Assembly: GCA_964608965.1 (NCBI GenBank)
Contig: CAZSPZ010000002.1
Span: 62,001-126,000, forward strand
Reading direction: 5' to 3'
Origin: UBA10908 sp964608965
GTDB lineage: Bacteria > Bacillota > Clostridia > Peptostreptococcales > Anaerovoracaceae
Length of the DNA stretch: 64,000 bases
A model generated the notes under the pieces. That model had not been told where the DNA came from and did not search any database. It was given only the letters and a program-made list of their open reading frames with translations. Positions 25,548 to 34,080 of the stretch are shown here, one piece after another (position 1 is the stretch's first letter; every line of letters starts with the position of its first letter). Made by a program: the position numbers and the translations under genes.

Positions 25548-26837
25548 TTATGGTTTTTTTACGATAGCCGTCTGCCCGCCCATATAAGGACGCAGCACTT
25601 CGGGAATGCGTATGGAACCGTCCGCCTGAATGTGGTTTTCCATAAATGCGATCAGCATTCTTGGAGGTGCGACGACGGTATTGTTCAGCGTATGGGCAAA
25701 ATAGTTTCCTTTTTCCTTGTCCTTAATACGAATACCAAGCCTGCGTGCCTGCGCGTCTCCAAGGTTGGAGCAGCTTCCCACTTCGAAATACTTTTGCTGC
25801 CGCGGAGACCAGGCCTCCACGTCCAGACTCTTTACCTTAAGGTCCGCCAGGTCTCCCGAGCAGCACTCCAGTGTGCGTACAGGGATATCCATGGAACGGA
25901 AAAAGTCCACGGTATTCTGCCACAGGTTCGTAAACCACTTGGGGCTTTCTTCCGGCTCGCAAACAACGACCATTTCCTGCTTTTCGAACTGGTGAATGCG
26001 ATAGACACCTCTTTCTTCTATACCATGAGCACCCACTTCCTTGCGGAAGCAAGGCGAGTAACTGGTAAGAGCCTGAGGCAGCTCTTCTTTGCCAAGGATG
26101 GAGTCGATGAACTTACCGATCATGGAATGTTCGCTTGTACCGATCAGGTAAAGGTCTTCGCCTTCGATTTTGTACATCATGTTTTCCATTTCCTTGAAGC
26201 TCATCACGCCGCGGACAACGTCGCCGTGAATCATAAAAGGCGGAATATAATAAGTAAAACCTCTGCCGATCATAAAATCTCTGGCATAGCTTAAAATCGA
26301 GGAATGCAGGCGGGCGATATCGCCTTTCAGGTAATAAAATCCGTTGCCGCTCGTTTTTCTGGCGCTTTCCAGATCGACGCCGTCCAAAGCTTCCATGATG
26401 TCGATGTGATAGGGAACTTCCCAGGCAGGAACCACAGGCTCCCCGAAACGTTCGATTTCAACATTTTCGCTGTCATCCTTGCCGATGGGCACGGAATCAT
26501 CGATGATTTGCGGGATGGTCATCATGCGAACTTTAATCTCTTCGGCCAGTTTTTCTTCTTTTTCTTCCAACGCAGCAAGCTCTTCGGCCATTTCGTTGAC
26601 TTTCACCTTGGCGGCTTCCGCTTCGTCTTTTTTACCATCCTTCATCAATCCGCCGATTTCTCTGCTCACGGAATTTCTGTTGGCGCGCAGTTCGTCCGCA
26701 CGGGTTTTAGCAGCCCGCAGCTCTTCGTCCATCGCGATGACTTCATCCACGAGAACAAGCTTCTCGTCCTGGAATTTCTTTTTGATGTTTGCTTTAACAA
26801 TTTCCGGGTTTGCTCTTACAAATCTGATATCAAGCAT
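25548..26837 (-). CDS. serS: Seryl-tRNA synthetase
   Basis: Class II aminoacyl-tRNA synthetase charging tRNA-Ser (and tRNA-Sec). It is 429 residues, the standard length. The N-terminal antiparallel coiled coil that grips the tRNA long variable arm spans about 30-105. The catalytic core has motif 2 'CFRKEVGAHG' (about 265-274) and motif 3 near the C-terminus. AGGAGGAAGAG precedes the ATG, and a T-box leader lies upstream, so expression should respond to uncharged tRNA-Ser. Confidence 0.97.
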   Translation of the reverse strand: MLDIRFVRANPEIVKANIKKKFQDEKLVLVDEVIAMDEELRAAKTRADELRANRNSVSREIGGLMKDGKKDEAEAAKVKVNEMAEELAALEEKEEKLAEEIKVRMMTIPQIIDDSVPIGKDDSENVEIERFGEPVVPAWEVPYHIDIMEALDGVDLESARKTSGNGFYYLKGDIARLHSSILSYARDFMIGRGFTYYIPPFMIHGDVVRGVMSFKEMENMMYKIEGEDLYLIGTSEHSMIGKFIDSILGKEELPQALTSYSPCFRKEVGAHGIEERGVYRIHQFEKQEMVVVCEPEESPKWFTNLWQNTVDFFRSMDIPVRTLECCSGDLADLKVKSLDVEAWSPRQQKYFEVGSCSNLGDAQARRLGIRIKDKEKGNYFAHTLNNTVVAPPRMLIAFMENHIQADGSIRIPEVLRPYMGGQTAIVKKP

Positions 26838-26889
26838 AACTCTTCCTCCTTAAATTTCCGGCCGTGCCGGTTATTGCAGCGATCCGGGA

Positions 26890-27140
26890 ATATAAAAAAG
26901 CTCCCGAACCATATGAAACATATGGGACGGAAAGCTCCGCGTTGCCACCCAAATTGTCGTTCCTCTTTGGAACAGACCACTCGAACACGCTGTATAGGGC
27001 GTGGCCCTCCTGCTCTTCGCAGACGGCTCCGAAAATGGAAGAGCTTGTTTTCCCACCGGTTTACACCAACCACCGGTTCTCTTTGCGGATTACAATGCCG
27101 TAGTTTTCATCTTAGCCAAGTTCTTATGCAATTGCTTTCT
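26890..27140 (-). promoter_or_regulatory. T-box riboswitch of serS
   Basis: Read on the minus strand, the stem I apical part has AAAGAGAA then GGUUGGUGU. The T-box element GGGTGGCAACGCG lies at 26938-26950. A terminator stem ending in GGGAGCTTTTTT is at about 26893-26935. In the T-box bulge TGGC, the C pairs with discriminator G, as expected for tRNA-Ser. UCC at about 27037-27039, followed by A, is the best candidate specifier (serine). Uncharged tRNA would stabilise the antiterminator and allow serS transcription. The rest of the interval to 27268 shows no recognised element apart from a likely promoter area. Confidence 0.9.
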
Positions 27141-27268
27141 GAACGGATTCAGTATATACAACGATTTAACCATTTGCAAGCAAAATGTACAAGAAACGTC
27201 TACGCGCATTTCATGAGAACAACATATGAAAGCGATACAATTCTTCTTGTAACAAGGGAGGAACTCCG

Positions 27269-27955
27269 ATGGAAGAGAATAAGTACCGTCACGAATATAA
27301 GCATTATATCAACGAAGGAGATTACATTTCCATAAGAAATCGACTGAACGCCATCGCCGATAAGGATTTGAACGCAGGTGATTCCGGCAAATATTTTATC
27401 CGTAGTTTATACCTGGATACGCCCGGCGATAAAGCGCTGAACGAAAAGCTTGACGGTGTCGCCGTCCGCGAAAAATTCCGCATCCGCATGTATAACGGCA
27501 ACGATAGGTTTATAAGGATAGAAAAAAAGTGTAAGGTCAATAACTTCGGACGCAAAGAGCAAACGGTTGTAAGCCGCGAAGAATGCCAGCGTATCATAGA
27601 TGGCGACATCGGCTGGATGATGGACAGCGACAGAGTTCTTTTGCAAGAGCTTTATGCGAAGATGAAATACGAAAGGCTGGCGCCCAAAACGATCGTGGAT
27701 TACCATAGGGAACCTTTCGTGTTTGAACCGGGCAACGTCAGGATAACATTCGATACGGATATCAGAACGGGCTTATACTCAAAAGACTTTTTTAATGAGC
27801 ACTTGACCACGCTTCCCATCAGTCAGCATAGAGTGTGCATTTTAGAAGTGAAATACGATGAATTTATCCCCGATATCATCAGAAATGTCATCCAGTCCCC
27901 CAGTCGTGCGGCCTCCGCATTTTCAAAGTACGGCGCAAGTCGAATTTTCGGATAG
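27269..27955 (+). CDS. VTC-domain protein (polyphosphate polymerase-like)
   Basis: A 228-residue VTC/CYTH-like tunnel-fold protein, the family that includes the catalytic domain of yeast polyphosphate polymerase Vtc4. The basic and acidic tunnel residues are visible: 'RHEYKHYIN' at residues 6-14, 'REKFRIRMYNG' (about 65-75), 'IRIEKKCKV' (about 80-88) and 'ILEVKYDEF' (about 191-199). Soluble, with no membrane segment. Paired with the following DUF4956 gene, as in many Firmicutes. Bacterial function is not well established. AGGGAGGAA precedes the start. Confidence 0.88.
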   Translation: MEENKYRHEYKHYINEGDYISIRNRLNAIADKDLNAGDSGKYFIRSLYLDTPGDKALNEKLDGVAVREKFRIRMYNGNDRFIRIEKKCKVNNFGRKEQTVVSREECQRIIDGDIGWMMDSDRVLLQELYAKMKYERLAPKTIVDYHREPFVFEPGNVRITFDTDIRTGLYSKDFFNEHLTTLPISQHRVCILEVKYDEFIPDIIRNVIQSPSRAASAFSKYGASRIFG

Positions 27956-28046
27956 GTGTAAATGCGTAATTAAAAAAGGTGTAATACCGCGGCTAAGCGC
28001 GTATTGCCCCTGTAGGATATAACAAAACATAAAGGAGTAAATCATT

Positions 28047-28718
28047 ATGACGTTCAGTGACATTTTTAAATCCGGATTTTTGGAGAGCGCTGCCGAATTC
28101 TCTGCGGTGGATATGGCCATGGGCCTTGGAGCATCTTTCCTGATGGGCCTGTTCATTTTTATGATCTATAAGAAGACATACAGCGGGGTGATGTATTCTT
28201 CCGGCTTTGCGGTTTCCCTGATTGGAATGTCCATGATTACCACCATGATCATCCTGGCGATAAGCTCAAATGTTGTGTTGTCGTTGGGCATGGTAGGCGC
28301 GCTGTCCATCGTCCGCTTTCGAACGGCAATTAAAGATCCCATGGATATCTGCTATCTTTTCTGGGCCATTTCAGAAGGAATTGTTGTAGGTGGGGGCATG
28401 CTTCCCATGGCGCTTTGCGGGGGTATAGCGATAGGTCTGATGATCCTGGTCTTCGCAGGCAAAAAAGGCACAGAGAAAGCATACATCGTCGTACTGAATT
28501 GTAAGGATGATGCGGCAGAAGTCCAAGCTTTTTCTGCGATCAAAGCGAACACAAAAAAATACCTGCTCAAATCCAAGACGGTCAACCCGTCGGGAATAGA
28601 ACTTTCTTTGGAAGTAAGATTAAAGGATAACAGCACAAGCTTTTTGAATCAGCTTGCCGCCCTGCCCGGCATTAGCAACCCCTGTCTGGTAAGCTACAAC
28701 GGAGAATATTGTGCATAA
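28047..28718 (+). CDS. DUF4956 membrane protein
   Basis: A 223-residue membrane protein with four hydrophobic segments in residues about 25-140 and a soluble C-terminal domain (about 145-223). The 'GMVGALSIVRFRTAIKDP' segment (about 79-96) is the family signature. DUF4956 and VTC-domain genes often sit beside CotH-type kinase genes; no CotH gene is present here. Function unknown. AAAGGAG precedes the ATG. Confidence 0.88.
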   Translation: MTFSDIFKSGFLESAAEFSAVDMAMGLGASFLMGLFIFMIYKKTYSGVMYSSGFAVSLIGMSMITTMIILAISSNVVLSLGMVGALSIVRFRTAIKDPMDICYLFWAISEGIVVGGGMLPMALCGGIAIGLMILVFAGKKGTEKAYIVVLNCKDDAAEVQAFSAIKANTKKYLLKSKTVNPSGIELSLEVRLKDNSTSFLNQLAALPGISNPCLVSYNGEYCA

Positions 28719-28839
28719 GCGCCGAAAAGAGCTGCCTGATTGTTCCGTGGAAAGAGCCGCCGTATTGTTCCTTGATTTTCCTTCGAAGTATGACATAATA
28801 AAAACAAACATATTTCACGATGGCAAGGAAGGAAGAAAG

Positions 28840-29412
28840 ATGAGCTATACTCCTACAAAGGCAGAAGCAAAAGAGCTGCTGGCTAAACACAATAAAGAAT
28901 CTTTTCATATTCATCACGGAGAAATTGTCTCCGGCGTGCTGGGGTATTTCGCAAAAGAATACGATCCCGAAAGAGTAGAGTTTTGGGAAGTCGTAGGCAT
29001 GCTTCACGATTTGGATTTCGAAGAATTTCCCGATGAACATTGCATTAAAGAAGAAGAGATGCTCAAAGAGCTGGATGTAGATCCGGAGATGGTCCGGGCA
29101 ATATGCGCGCATGGATGGGGTTGCACCGGGGTTACCTACCAACCGGAGAGCACCATGGAAAAAATCCTCTTTGCCTCGGATGAACTTACGGGACTCATCG
29201 GTGCCTGCGCTCTTATGCGTCCGTCCAAGAGTGTGGACGACATGGAGCTGAGTTCCGTCAAGAAAAAATATAAAGACAAGAAATTTGCGGCCGGCTGTTC
29301 CAGAGATGTTATTAACCAGGGTGCGGAAATGCTTGGCTGGGAACTGGATGAGTTGCTGCAGCGCACGCTGGATGCAATGAAAAGTTTAAGCCTTGAAACA
29401 GGAGAAATGTAA
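28840..29412 (+). CDS. HD-domain hydrolase
   Basis: A 190-residue HD-superfamily protein with metal-ligand pattern 'HIHHGEIV' (about residues 22-29) and 'MLHDLDFEEFP' (about 56-66), and a further Asp in 'ASDELTG'. Such small HD proteins are putative nucleotide phosphohydrolases; the substrate is unknown. The frame is open further upstream, but the ATG at 28840 follows AAGGAAGG and gives the family-like N-terminus. Its stop overlaps the next start by one base. Confidence 0.85.
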   Translation: MSYTPTKAEAKELLAKHNKESFHIHHGEIVSGVLGYFAKEYDPERVEFWEVVGMLHDLDFEEFPDEHCIKEEEMLKELDVDPEMVRAICAHGWGCTGVTYQPESTMEKILFASDELTGLIGACALMRPSKSVDDMELSSVKKKYKDKKFAAGCSRDVINQGAEMLGWELDELLQRTLDAMKSLSLETGEM

Positions 29413-29972
29413 TGAAAAAAATTAAAGGGTTTCCCCTCGTCCTCTTCATCTTTGTCTTTGGTGTCTCTTTGATGACGGGCTGCTCCACAGGAGCAACAGA
29501 ATCCGAGGAACAGCCTGTAATTGCGGAAAGTGATACTGCAGCGGCCGCCTTGTACGGAGCCTCTGCAGCTTTTGAAGACCAGGAAATGACAGTAGAGGAA
29601 ATGCTGATTTATGCAATTCAGGATGAATATTTAGCACATGGCGAGTATGCATATATCCTGGATACCTTCGGAGATCAAAACCCGTTTACCAACATCATTC
29701 AAGCGGAAGAGCAGCATATTGCATCTTTAAAAATTGCTTTTGATGCGAATGGCTATGTGGCTCCGGAAGATATTTCGGGGGATTATCTCGTCCTTCCTTC
29801 AAGCGTGGAGGATGCTTTGGAAACAGGCGTGGAAGCGGAAATCCTGAATATTCAGATGTATGATTTATTTTTAAGCAAAGATCTTCCCGACGACGTAAAA
29901 TTGGTGTTTACTTCTTTGCGTGACGCCTCGGAAAATCATCTGGCTGCATTCCAGAAAAAAGCGGGCCAGTAA
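29412..29972 (+). CDS. DUF2202 ferritin-like lipoprotein
   Basis: A 186-residue exported protein. The signal sequence ends in lipobox 'LMTGC' (Cys near residue 24). The rest is a four-helix ferritin-like DUF2202 domain with iron-ligand-type residues in 'QDEYLAHGEY' (about 70-79), 'EEQH' (about 97-100) and 'EAEILN' further on. It probably binds a di-iron centre outside the cell. It precedes a NapH-like membrane Fe-S protein by 50 bp, suggesting an extracytoplasmic redox function. That link is inferred. Confidence 0.85.
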   Translation: MKKIKGFPLVLFIFVFGVSLMTGCSTGATESEEQPVIAESDTAAAALYGASAAFEDQEMTVEEMLIYAIQDEYLAHGEYAYILDTFGDQNPFTNIIQAEEQHIASLKIAFDANGYVAPEDISGDYLVLPSSVEDALETGVEAEILNIQMYDLFLSKDLPDDVKLVFTSLRDASENHLAAFQKKAGQ

Positions 29973-30022
29973 TTTACAGGCTTGAAAACTTTATCAGTCG
30001 TTCGGTGTCGAAAGGAGATGCA

Positions 30023-30871
30023 ATGTCAAACAATTCATCCGGAAAGTTGAAGAAAAAACCGAAGATCAGACAATGGATCCAGGCTTTTTTCCTGATTTTT
30101 GTGACTTTGGTCAGCTTAAAGAAATTTCTGACGGAAAGCGGTATAACCCTAGCCTTTATACCGGATGCATCCCTTCATGCAATTTGCCCCTTTGGAGGCG
30201 TCGTTTCATTTTATCAATTTCTTACGGTCGGAACATTCGTACAGAAAATCCATGAATCTTCTTTTGTACTGATTGCAGCGGCCTTGCTTTTGGCGCTTTT
30301 GGCCGGGCCTGTCCTTTGCGGGTGGGTCTGCCCGTTCGGAACGTTTCAGGAAATTCTGGGAAAACTCGGCAAAAGATTGACGGGGAAAAAGTACAATAAC
30401 ATTCTCCCCAAAAGCATAGATCGAGGGCTTCGATACTTTCGCTATGCCTTGCTGGCGATGGTTGTTTATCAGACGGCCATTACGGGCAAACTGATGTTCC
30501 AGGGGATTGACCCCTACTACGCATTATTCAATCTGTGGTCGGACGAATTAGCCGTTCCTGCGCTGCTGATATTGCTTGTCACCATTATTTTGTCTTTGTT
30601 TTTTGAACGGCCATGGTGCAAATACGTCTGTCCGTATGGCGCGCTTCTTGGAATCACAAACCTCTTCAGAATTTTTAAAATCAGAAGGGACGCAGACACT
30701 TGTATCCAATGCGGCGCTTGTGACAGGACCTGCCCTATGAACATTGAAGTTTCAAAGGAAGGCGTTGTAAAAAACCATCAATGTATTTCATGTCTGGAAT
30801 GCACATCCGAGCAAGCTTGCCCGATAGACGAAACGGTTGAGCTGAGCCTGGGAAGGAGAGGCAAGAAATGA
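30023..30871 (+). CDS. NapH-like membrane 4Fe-4S protein
   Basis: A 282-residue integral membrane iron-sulfur protein with four to five transmembrane segments. It has the NapH/NosR-type 'CGWVCPFGTFQE' and 'CKYVCPYGALLG' cysteine pairs plus an additional 'CPFGG'. A C-terminal pair of ferredoxin-type clusters follows ('CIQCGACDRTCP' and 'CISCLECTSEQACP'). It probably passes electrons between the quinone pool or cytosolic ferredoxin and an exterior partner. A GTG at 30005 is in frame, but AAAGGAG is spaced for the ATG at 30023. It overlaps the next gene by four bases. Confidence 0.88.
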   Translation: MSNNSSGKLKKKPKIRQWIQAFFLIFVTLVSLKKFLTESGITLAFIPDASLHAICPFGGVVSFYQFLTVGTFVQKIHESSFVLIAAALLLALLAGPVLCGWVCPFGTFQEILGKLGKRLTGKKYNNILPKSIDRGLRYFRYALLAMVVYQTAITGKLMFQGIDPYYALFNLWSDELAVPALLILLVTIILSLFFERPWCKYVCPYGALLGITNLFRIFKIRRDADTCIQCGACDRTCPMNIEVSKEGVVKNHQCISCLECTSEQACPIDETVELSLGRRGKK

Positions 30872-31371
30872 AAATAAAGTCTTATGCATTGGGCATCATC
30901 ATTCTTGCAGTCTTATTCGGTATGGTTTTTTTGTCAGACACTATCGGATACTGGGCCACGGAAAGCAAAAAAGAACCGTCGGAAATTACGACAGGCGAAT
31001 TTGCCGGGGAGTACAATCCTGCCGATATTCGCGGGTCCTACACCTTTGCTGATATAGAAAATTCATTTCAAATACCTGTAAAAACACTGGCAAATGCATT
31101 TGGCATCCCGGAATCCGAGGCCGAAACCTTTCAATTGAAATCTTTAGAAATTATGTACGGTTCTCTTGCGGACGAAGCGAAAGAAATCGGCACAAGTTCC
31201 GTCCGATACTTTGTGGCACTGTATAAAGGCCTTCCTTACGAGTTGAGTGAAACAGTATATTTGCCAAAACAGGCAGTGGATATTTTGATTTCCGAAGGTA
31301 TTGTTTCGGGGGATGAAATGGAAGAACTGAAAGCTATTTCCGTAGAATTAACAACGAGCAACCAGATATAG
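30868..31371 (+). CDS. Membrane-anchored partner of the NapH-like protein
   Basis: A 167-residue protein with one N-terminal transmembrane helix (about 5-27) and an exported domain containing 'NPADIRGSYTFADIE' (about 51-65) and 'FGIPESEAETFQLKSLE' (about 80-96). This type of domain occurs next to or fused with NapH-like Fe-S proteins in anaerobes. No cofactor motif is seen. The ATGA overlap with the preceding gene implies a complex. A terminator spans its stop codon. Confidence 0.7.
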   Translation: MKIKSYALGIIILAVLFGMVFLSDTIGYWATESKKEPSEITTGEFAGEYNPADIRGSYTFADIENSFQIPVKTLANAFGIPESEAETFQLKSLEIMYGSLADEAKEIGTSSVRYFVALYKGLPYELSETVYLPKQAVDILISEGIVSGDEMEELKAISVELTTSNQI

Positions 31372-31386
31372 GCTGCTCGTTTTTTT
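31354..31386 (+). terminator. Rho-independent terminator
   Basis: ACGAGC (31354-31359) pairs with GCTCGT (31375-31380), with an inner CC/GG pair, and six Ts follow. The preceding stop codon lies in the loop. Confidence 0.8.
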
Positions 31387-31413
31387 CATATGTCGTTCAC
31401 CGGGATTTTTCCG

Positions 31414-32571
31414 TTAGGCCTGTTCTTCCCGGCACTTCAGCCATTTCGTAAATCGTATGGTGATAAAGCCTCCCACCGGAACGGCAAGCAGCATTCCAAG
31501 AAGCCCACCTACAGCACCGCCTGCGATAAGGAAGAGAATGACCAAAAGGGGATGGACGGAAATGCTCCGTGCAAGAAGCTTTGGCCCCACGATGTTGCCG
31601 TCAATCAACTGGATGCCGAAAAGCACAATCACGGAAACGAGAAGCGTGGAATAGTCACCGTAAATTACGCAAACGATAATCGTTAATGCGTAGGCCACAA
31701 TGGGTCCGAAGTAAGGGATCAAATTGGCCAATCCCGCAAGAACTCCGATGCCGATGGCAAATTTACAACCTGCCAAAAGAAGGCCAATGCTTATGGCGCA
31801 CATCATGAACAGCACGTCCGAAAGTTGGCCTCGCAAATAGCCGGAAAAAGAAGTGTGAAGATCTTTCAGGTTGTCTTGGATTCTTTCGTTTGTGCTCTGT
31901 TTAAACAGAATGACGCTTACCCGATTGATATAGCCGGTGATTTTCTTTCCATCCAGCATAAAATATATTGAAATGACCAGTCCGAATAAAAATGTCGTAA
32001 AATTACCCGACAAATTCGCAATAAAGTTCGAGACATCGGCTACGGCCGTATTTAAGATTCCGTAAATCTTATCGCTTAAATCCGTCACAAGACTCTGCGT
32101 ATCCGGAGATTCCAGCTCCATGGAGGCTAATTTGTCCAGCACGCTCTGGTAAAATTCATTTAAGTTTTCGATAAAATGAGTGATGACAAGGATGATGCCG
32201 TTCAAATCTCCCACTTGCATCTGCTTTGTTACGCTGGAAACCAGAAGCGATGCGATCAAGGTAATCAGAAGGGCAACCGTTACGATGGCGGTGATCACGG
32301 AAAAACCCCGCGCTCTTTTCACCACAAATTTTGGTGCCAGCCGTACAAAGAGTGTTTCGTACCATACAATGACGGGATTCAACAAATAGGCGATCACAAA
32401 ACCTATGATGATCGGCGAGAGCACCGTCATGACCATAGCCCAAAAAAGGCTTACCCGTTCCAATACTTCCGGCAAATTGTTCAGTGCCTGGTAAATGATT
32501 AGGATGGCTGCTGCCGACAGGATCGTATAGAGCGAAATGGTTCGCACTTTTCTCAAATTGAAATCTTCCAT
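31414..32571 (-). CDS. AI-2E family transporter (PerM/YtvI-like)
   Basis: A 385-residue permease with about seven to eight transmembrane segments, of the UPF0118/AI-2E family. The glycine-rich 'LIPYFGPIVAYALTII' and the C-terminal 'GNIVGPKLLARSISVHPLLVI' segment are characteristic. Family members have been linked to autoinducer or ion export, but the substrate here is unknown. GGAGGT precedes the ATG. It is divergent from the lipoprotein gene at 32647. Confidence 0.88.
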   Translation of the reverse strand: MEDFNLRKVRTISLYTILSAAAILIIYQALNNLPEVLERVSLFWAMVMTVLSPIIIGFVIAYLLNPVIVWYETLFVRLAPKFVVKRARGFSVITAIVTVALLITLIASLLVSSVTKQMQVGDLNGIILVITHFIENLNEFYQSVLDKLASMELESPDTQSLVTDLSDKIYGILNTAVADVSNFIANLSGNFTTFLFGLVISIYFMLDGKKITGYINRVSVILFKQSTNERIQDNLKDLHTSFSGYLRGQLSDVLFMMCAISIGLLLAGCKFAIGIGVLAGLANLIPYFGPIVAYALTIIVCVIYGDYSTLLVSVIVLFGIQLIDGNIVGPKLLARSISVHPLLVILFLIAGGAVGGLLGMLLAVPVGGFITIRFTKWLKCREEQA

Positions 32572-32593
32572 TTTACCTCCGGTTGAGTACGCT

Positions 32594-32621
32594 TTGATTT
32601 TATCACATAAAAAGGTATAAT
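32594..32621 (+). promoter_or_regulatory. Promoter of the lipoprotein gene
   Basis: TTGATT (32594-32599) and a perfect TATAAT (32616-32621) with 16-bp spacing, 25 bp before the start. Confidence 0.65.
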
Positions 32622-32646
32622 ACCAACAGAAAGGTAGGGAGGCTAC

Positions 32647-33309
32647 ATGTTGAAGCGAATCGTAATATTTGCACTATGCATTACCGTCATGGTTTTTACC
32701 GGTTGCAGTAAGGAATCTTCGGAAGGCCCCGACGCAAAGCCGATAACCGAGCGGGTGACGGATGCAGCTTTAGCGGTACCCGAGCAGGAGACCGCTCAAT
32801 TTCCTTTGGGACTTTACATCAATATGGGAACTGGCACAAGAAACCTTCAAACAGAAGTTAAGACAAACTTTAAGACAGGCCACGATCTGGTGGTGCTTTC
32901 CGCTTTCGCCACAAACGAGGCGACGATTGCCGGCTCCATATTCGGTCCGGTCTGGTCTTCTTACTGGGACGCCATTCCGGAGCTTGCCGGCTATAAAATC
33001 GGATACTGTCTGAGCTACAACATATCGGGCAAAGACCCCGTCATTCAAATGATCTACTCCCCCGAAGATACGGAAGTGAACCGGGAATACCTGGAAACTT
33101 ATATTTACGACGATGTGAATCAATGTGGGTGGTACAGCCATCTTCTGGAATCAGACATCACAGACGAAACCGTGATAACCTCTGTAAAACTTACCTGCGG
33201 CGCAAAGGTGTCAGAAGTGTCAGAAGTAAAACTGGAAGCTTTTTTGTATAGAATCGGAGATACCGCCAACATAGCAAGCTCCTATACCGTAACCGTCGAG
33301 AGACAATAG
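32647..33309 (+). CDS. Uncharacterised lipoprotein
   Basis: A 220-residue protein with a lipoprotein signal ('MVFTGC', Cys at about residue 20). A linker rich in Pro, Ala and Glu is followed by a beta-rich domain (about 50-220) of no recognised family. It should be tethered to the outer face of the membrane. It is a single gene with its own promoter and GGGAGG site. No partner gene is obvious. Confidence 0.75.
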   Translation: MLKRIVIFALCITVMVFTGCSKESSEGPDAKPITERVTDAALAVPEQETAQFPLGLYINMGTGTRNLQTEVKTNFKTGHDLVVLSAFATNEATIAGSIFGPVWSSYWDAIPELAGYKIGYCLSYNISGKDPVIQMIYSPEDTEVNREYLETYIYDDVNQCGWYSHLLESDITDETVITSVKLTCGAKVSEVSEVKLEAFLYRIGDTANIASSYTVTVERQ

Positions 33310-33342
33310 GGGCGCTATAAGTTTATTCTTCAAAACAACAAT

Positions 33343-33379
33343 AATCGTGGGAGACGCCCAAAAGCTTTCTCCCACGATT
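33343..33379. terminator. Strong hairpin between convergent genes
   Basis: AATCGTGGGAGA (33343-33354) pairs perfectly with TCTCCCACGATT (33368-33379) around a 13-base loop. T-rich sequence follows only on the minus strand, so it better terminates the flavoprotein gene, but it may act on both. Confidence 0.65.
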
Positions 33380-33435
33380 ACGACGACAAGAGCGGAAATG
33401 GCTCAAGTCCTTTATAATTTGCTGTCCAAATAACG

Positions 33436-34056
33436 CTATTTTTTTCTGCAGAAGTCTGTCATTTGCCAGGCTTCTGCTTCCGGAGTCGGCACTTTGCCGG
33501 CTTCTATATTTTTTAACAGCCAGGCCATGTTTTTCCCAAGGATGCGCATCGTCTGCATTCCTTCTCTGTCCTGAAGCACTTCTTCGGGTTTTCTGCCGTG
33601 GGTGGAGTTCCAATACTGGGAAGTTACCACGGGCATGTTGTTGATCGTAAAGTACTTGTTCATCCGGTCGAAGGCGGCGCTGGCGCCGCCGCGCCTGCAG
33701 TTTACGACCGCGGCGGCGGGTTTATACGCAAGGCTACCGGCCTGGGAGTAGAAAACCCTGTCCAGCAGAGCGCAAAGCTGACCTGCCGGTGCCGCGTAAT
33801 AAACAGGCGTGCCGATCACAATGCCGTCGGCGGCACGCATCAGCGCCGCCATTTCGTTGCATACGTCGTCCTCGAAGACACACTTTCCGAGTTTAAAACA
33901 CATGCTGCAGTTCGTGCAGCCCCGCACAGGGTTTGTGCCGATATGATAAAATTCTGTTTCAATGCCGTTTGCTTCGATTGCATCGGCAACCTCTTTAAGG
34001 GCTGTATAGGTACAGCCGTTCTTGCGAGGGCTTCCGTTAATCAACAATACTTTCAT
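33436..34056 (-). CDS. Flavodoxin-fold iron-sulfur flavoprotein / NADPH-dependent FMN reductase
   Basis: A 206-residue flavodoxin-like oxidoreductase. The FMN phosphate loop is 'NGSPRKNGCT' (residues 6-15). A compact cysteine motif 'GCTNCSMCFKLGKC' near residues 48-61 fits the 4Fe-4S site of the iron-sulfur flavoprotein (Isf) group. 'GTPVYYAAPAGQ' is the second FMN contact. The ATG at 34056 has AAAGGAGA; an upstream in-frame start has no site. It probably acts as a soluble electron carrier or reductase. It may be cotranscribed with the metallo-hydrolase upstream (24-bp gap). Confidence 0.87.
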   Translation of the reverse strand: MKVLLINGSPRKNGCTYTALKEVADAIEANGIETEFYHIGTNPVRGCTNCSMCFKLGKCVFEDDVCNEMAALMRAADGIVIGTPVYYAAPAGQLCALLDRVFYSQAGSLAYKPAAAVVNCRRGGASAAFDRMNKYFTINNMPVVTSQYWNSTHGRKPEEVLQDREGMQTMRILGKNMAWLLKNIEAGKVPTPEAEAWQMTDFCRKK

Positions 34057-34080
34057 TTTGTCTCCTTTACAGTGCATTAT

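Noticed and set aside
26304..27335. 343-codon plus-strand open frame across serS and its leader
   Set aside because: It is antisense to serS and the T-box leader, Phe/His-rich, with no family motif and no ribosome binding site. It is a shadow of the synthetase coding frame.
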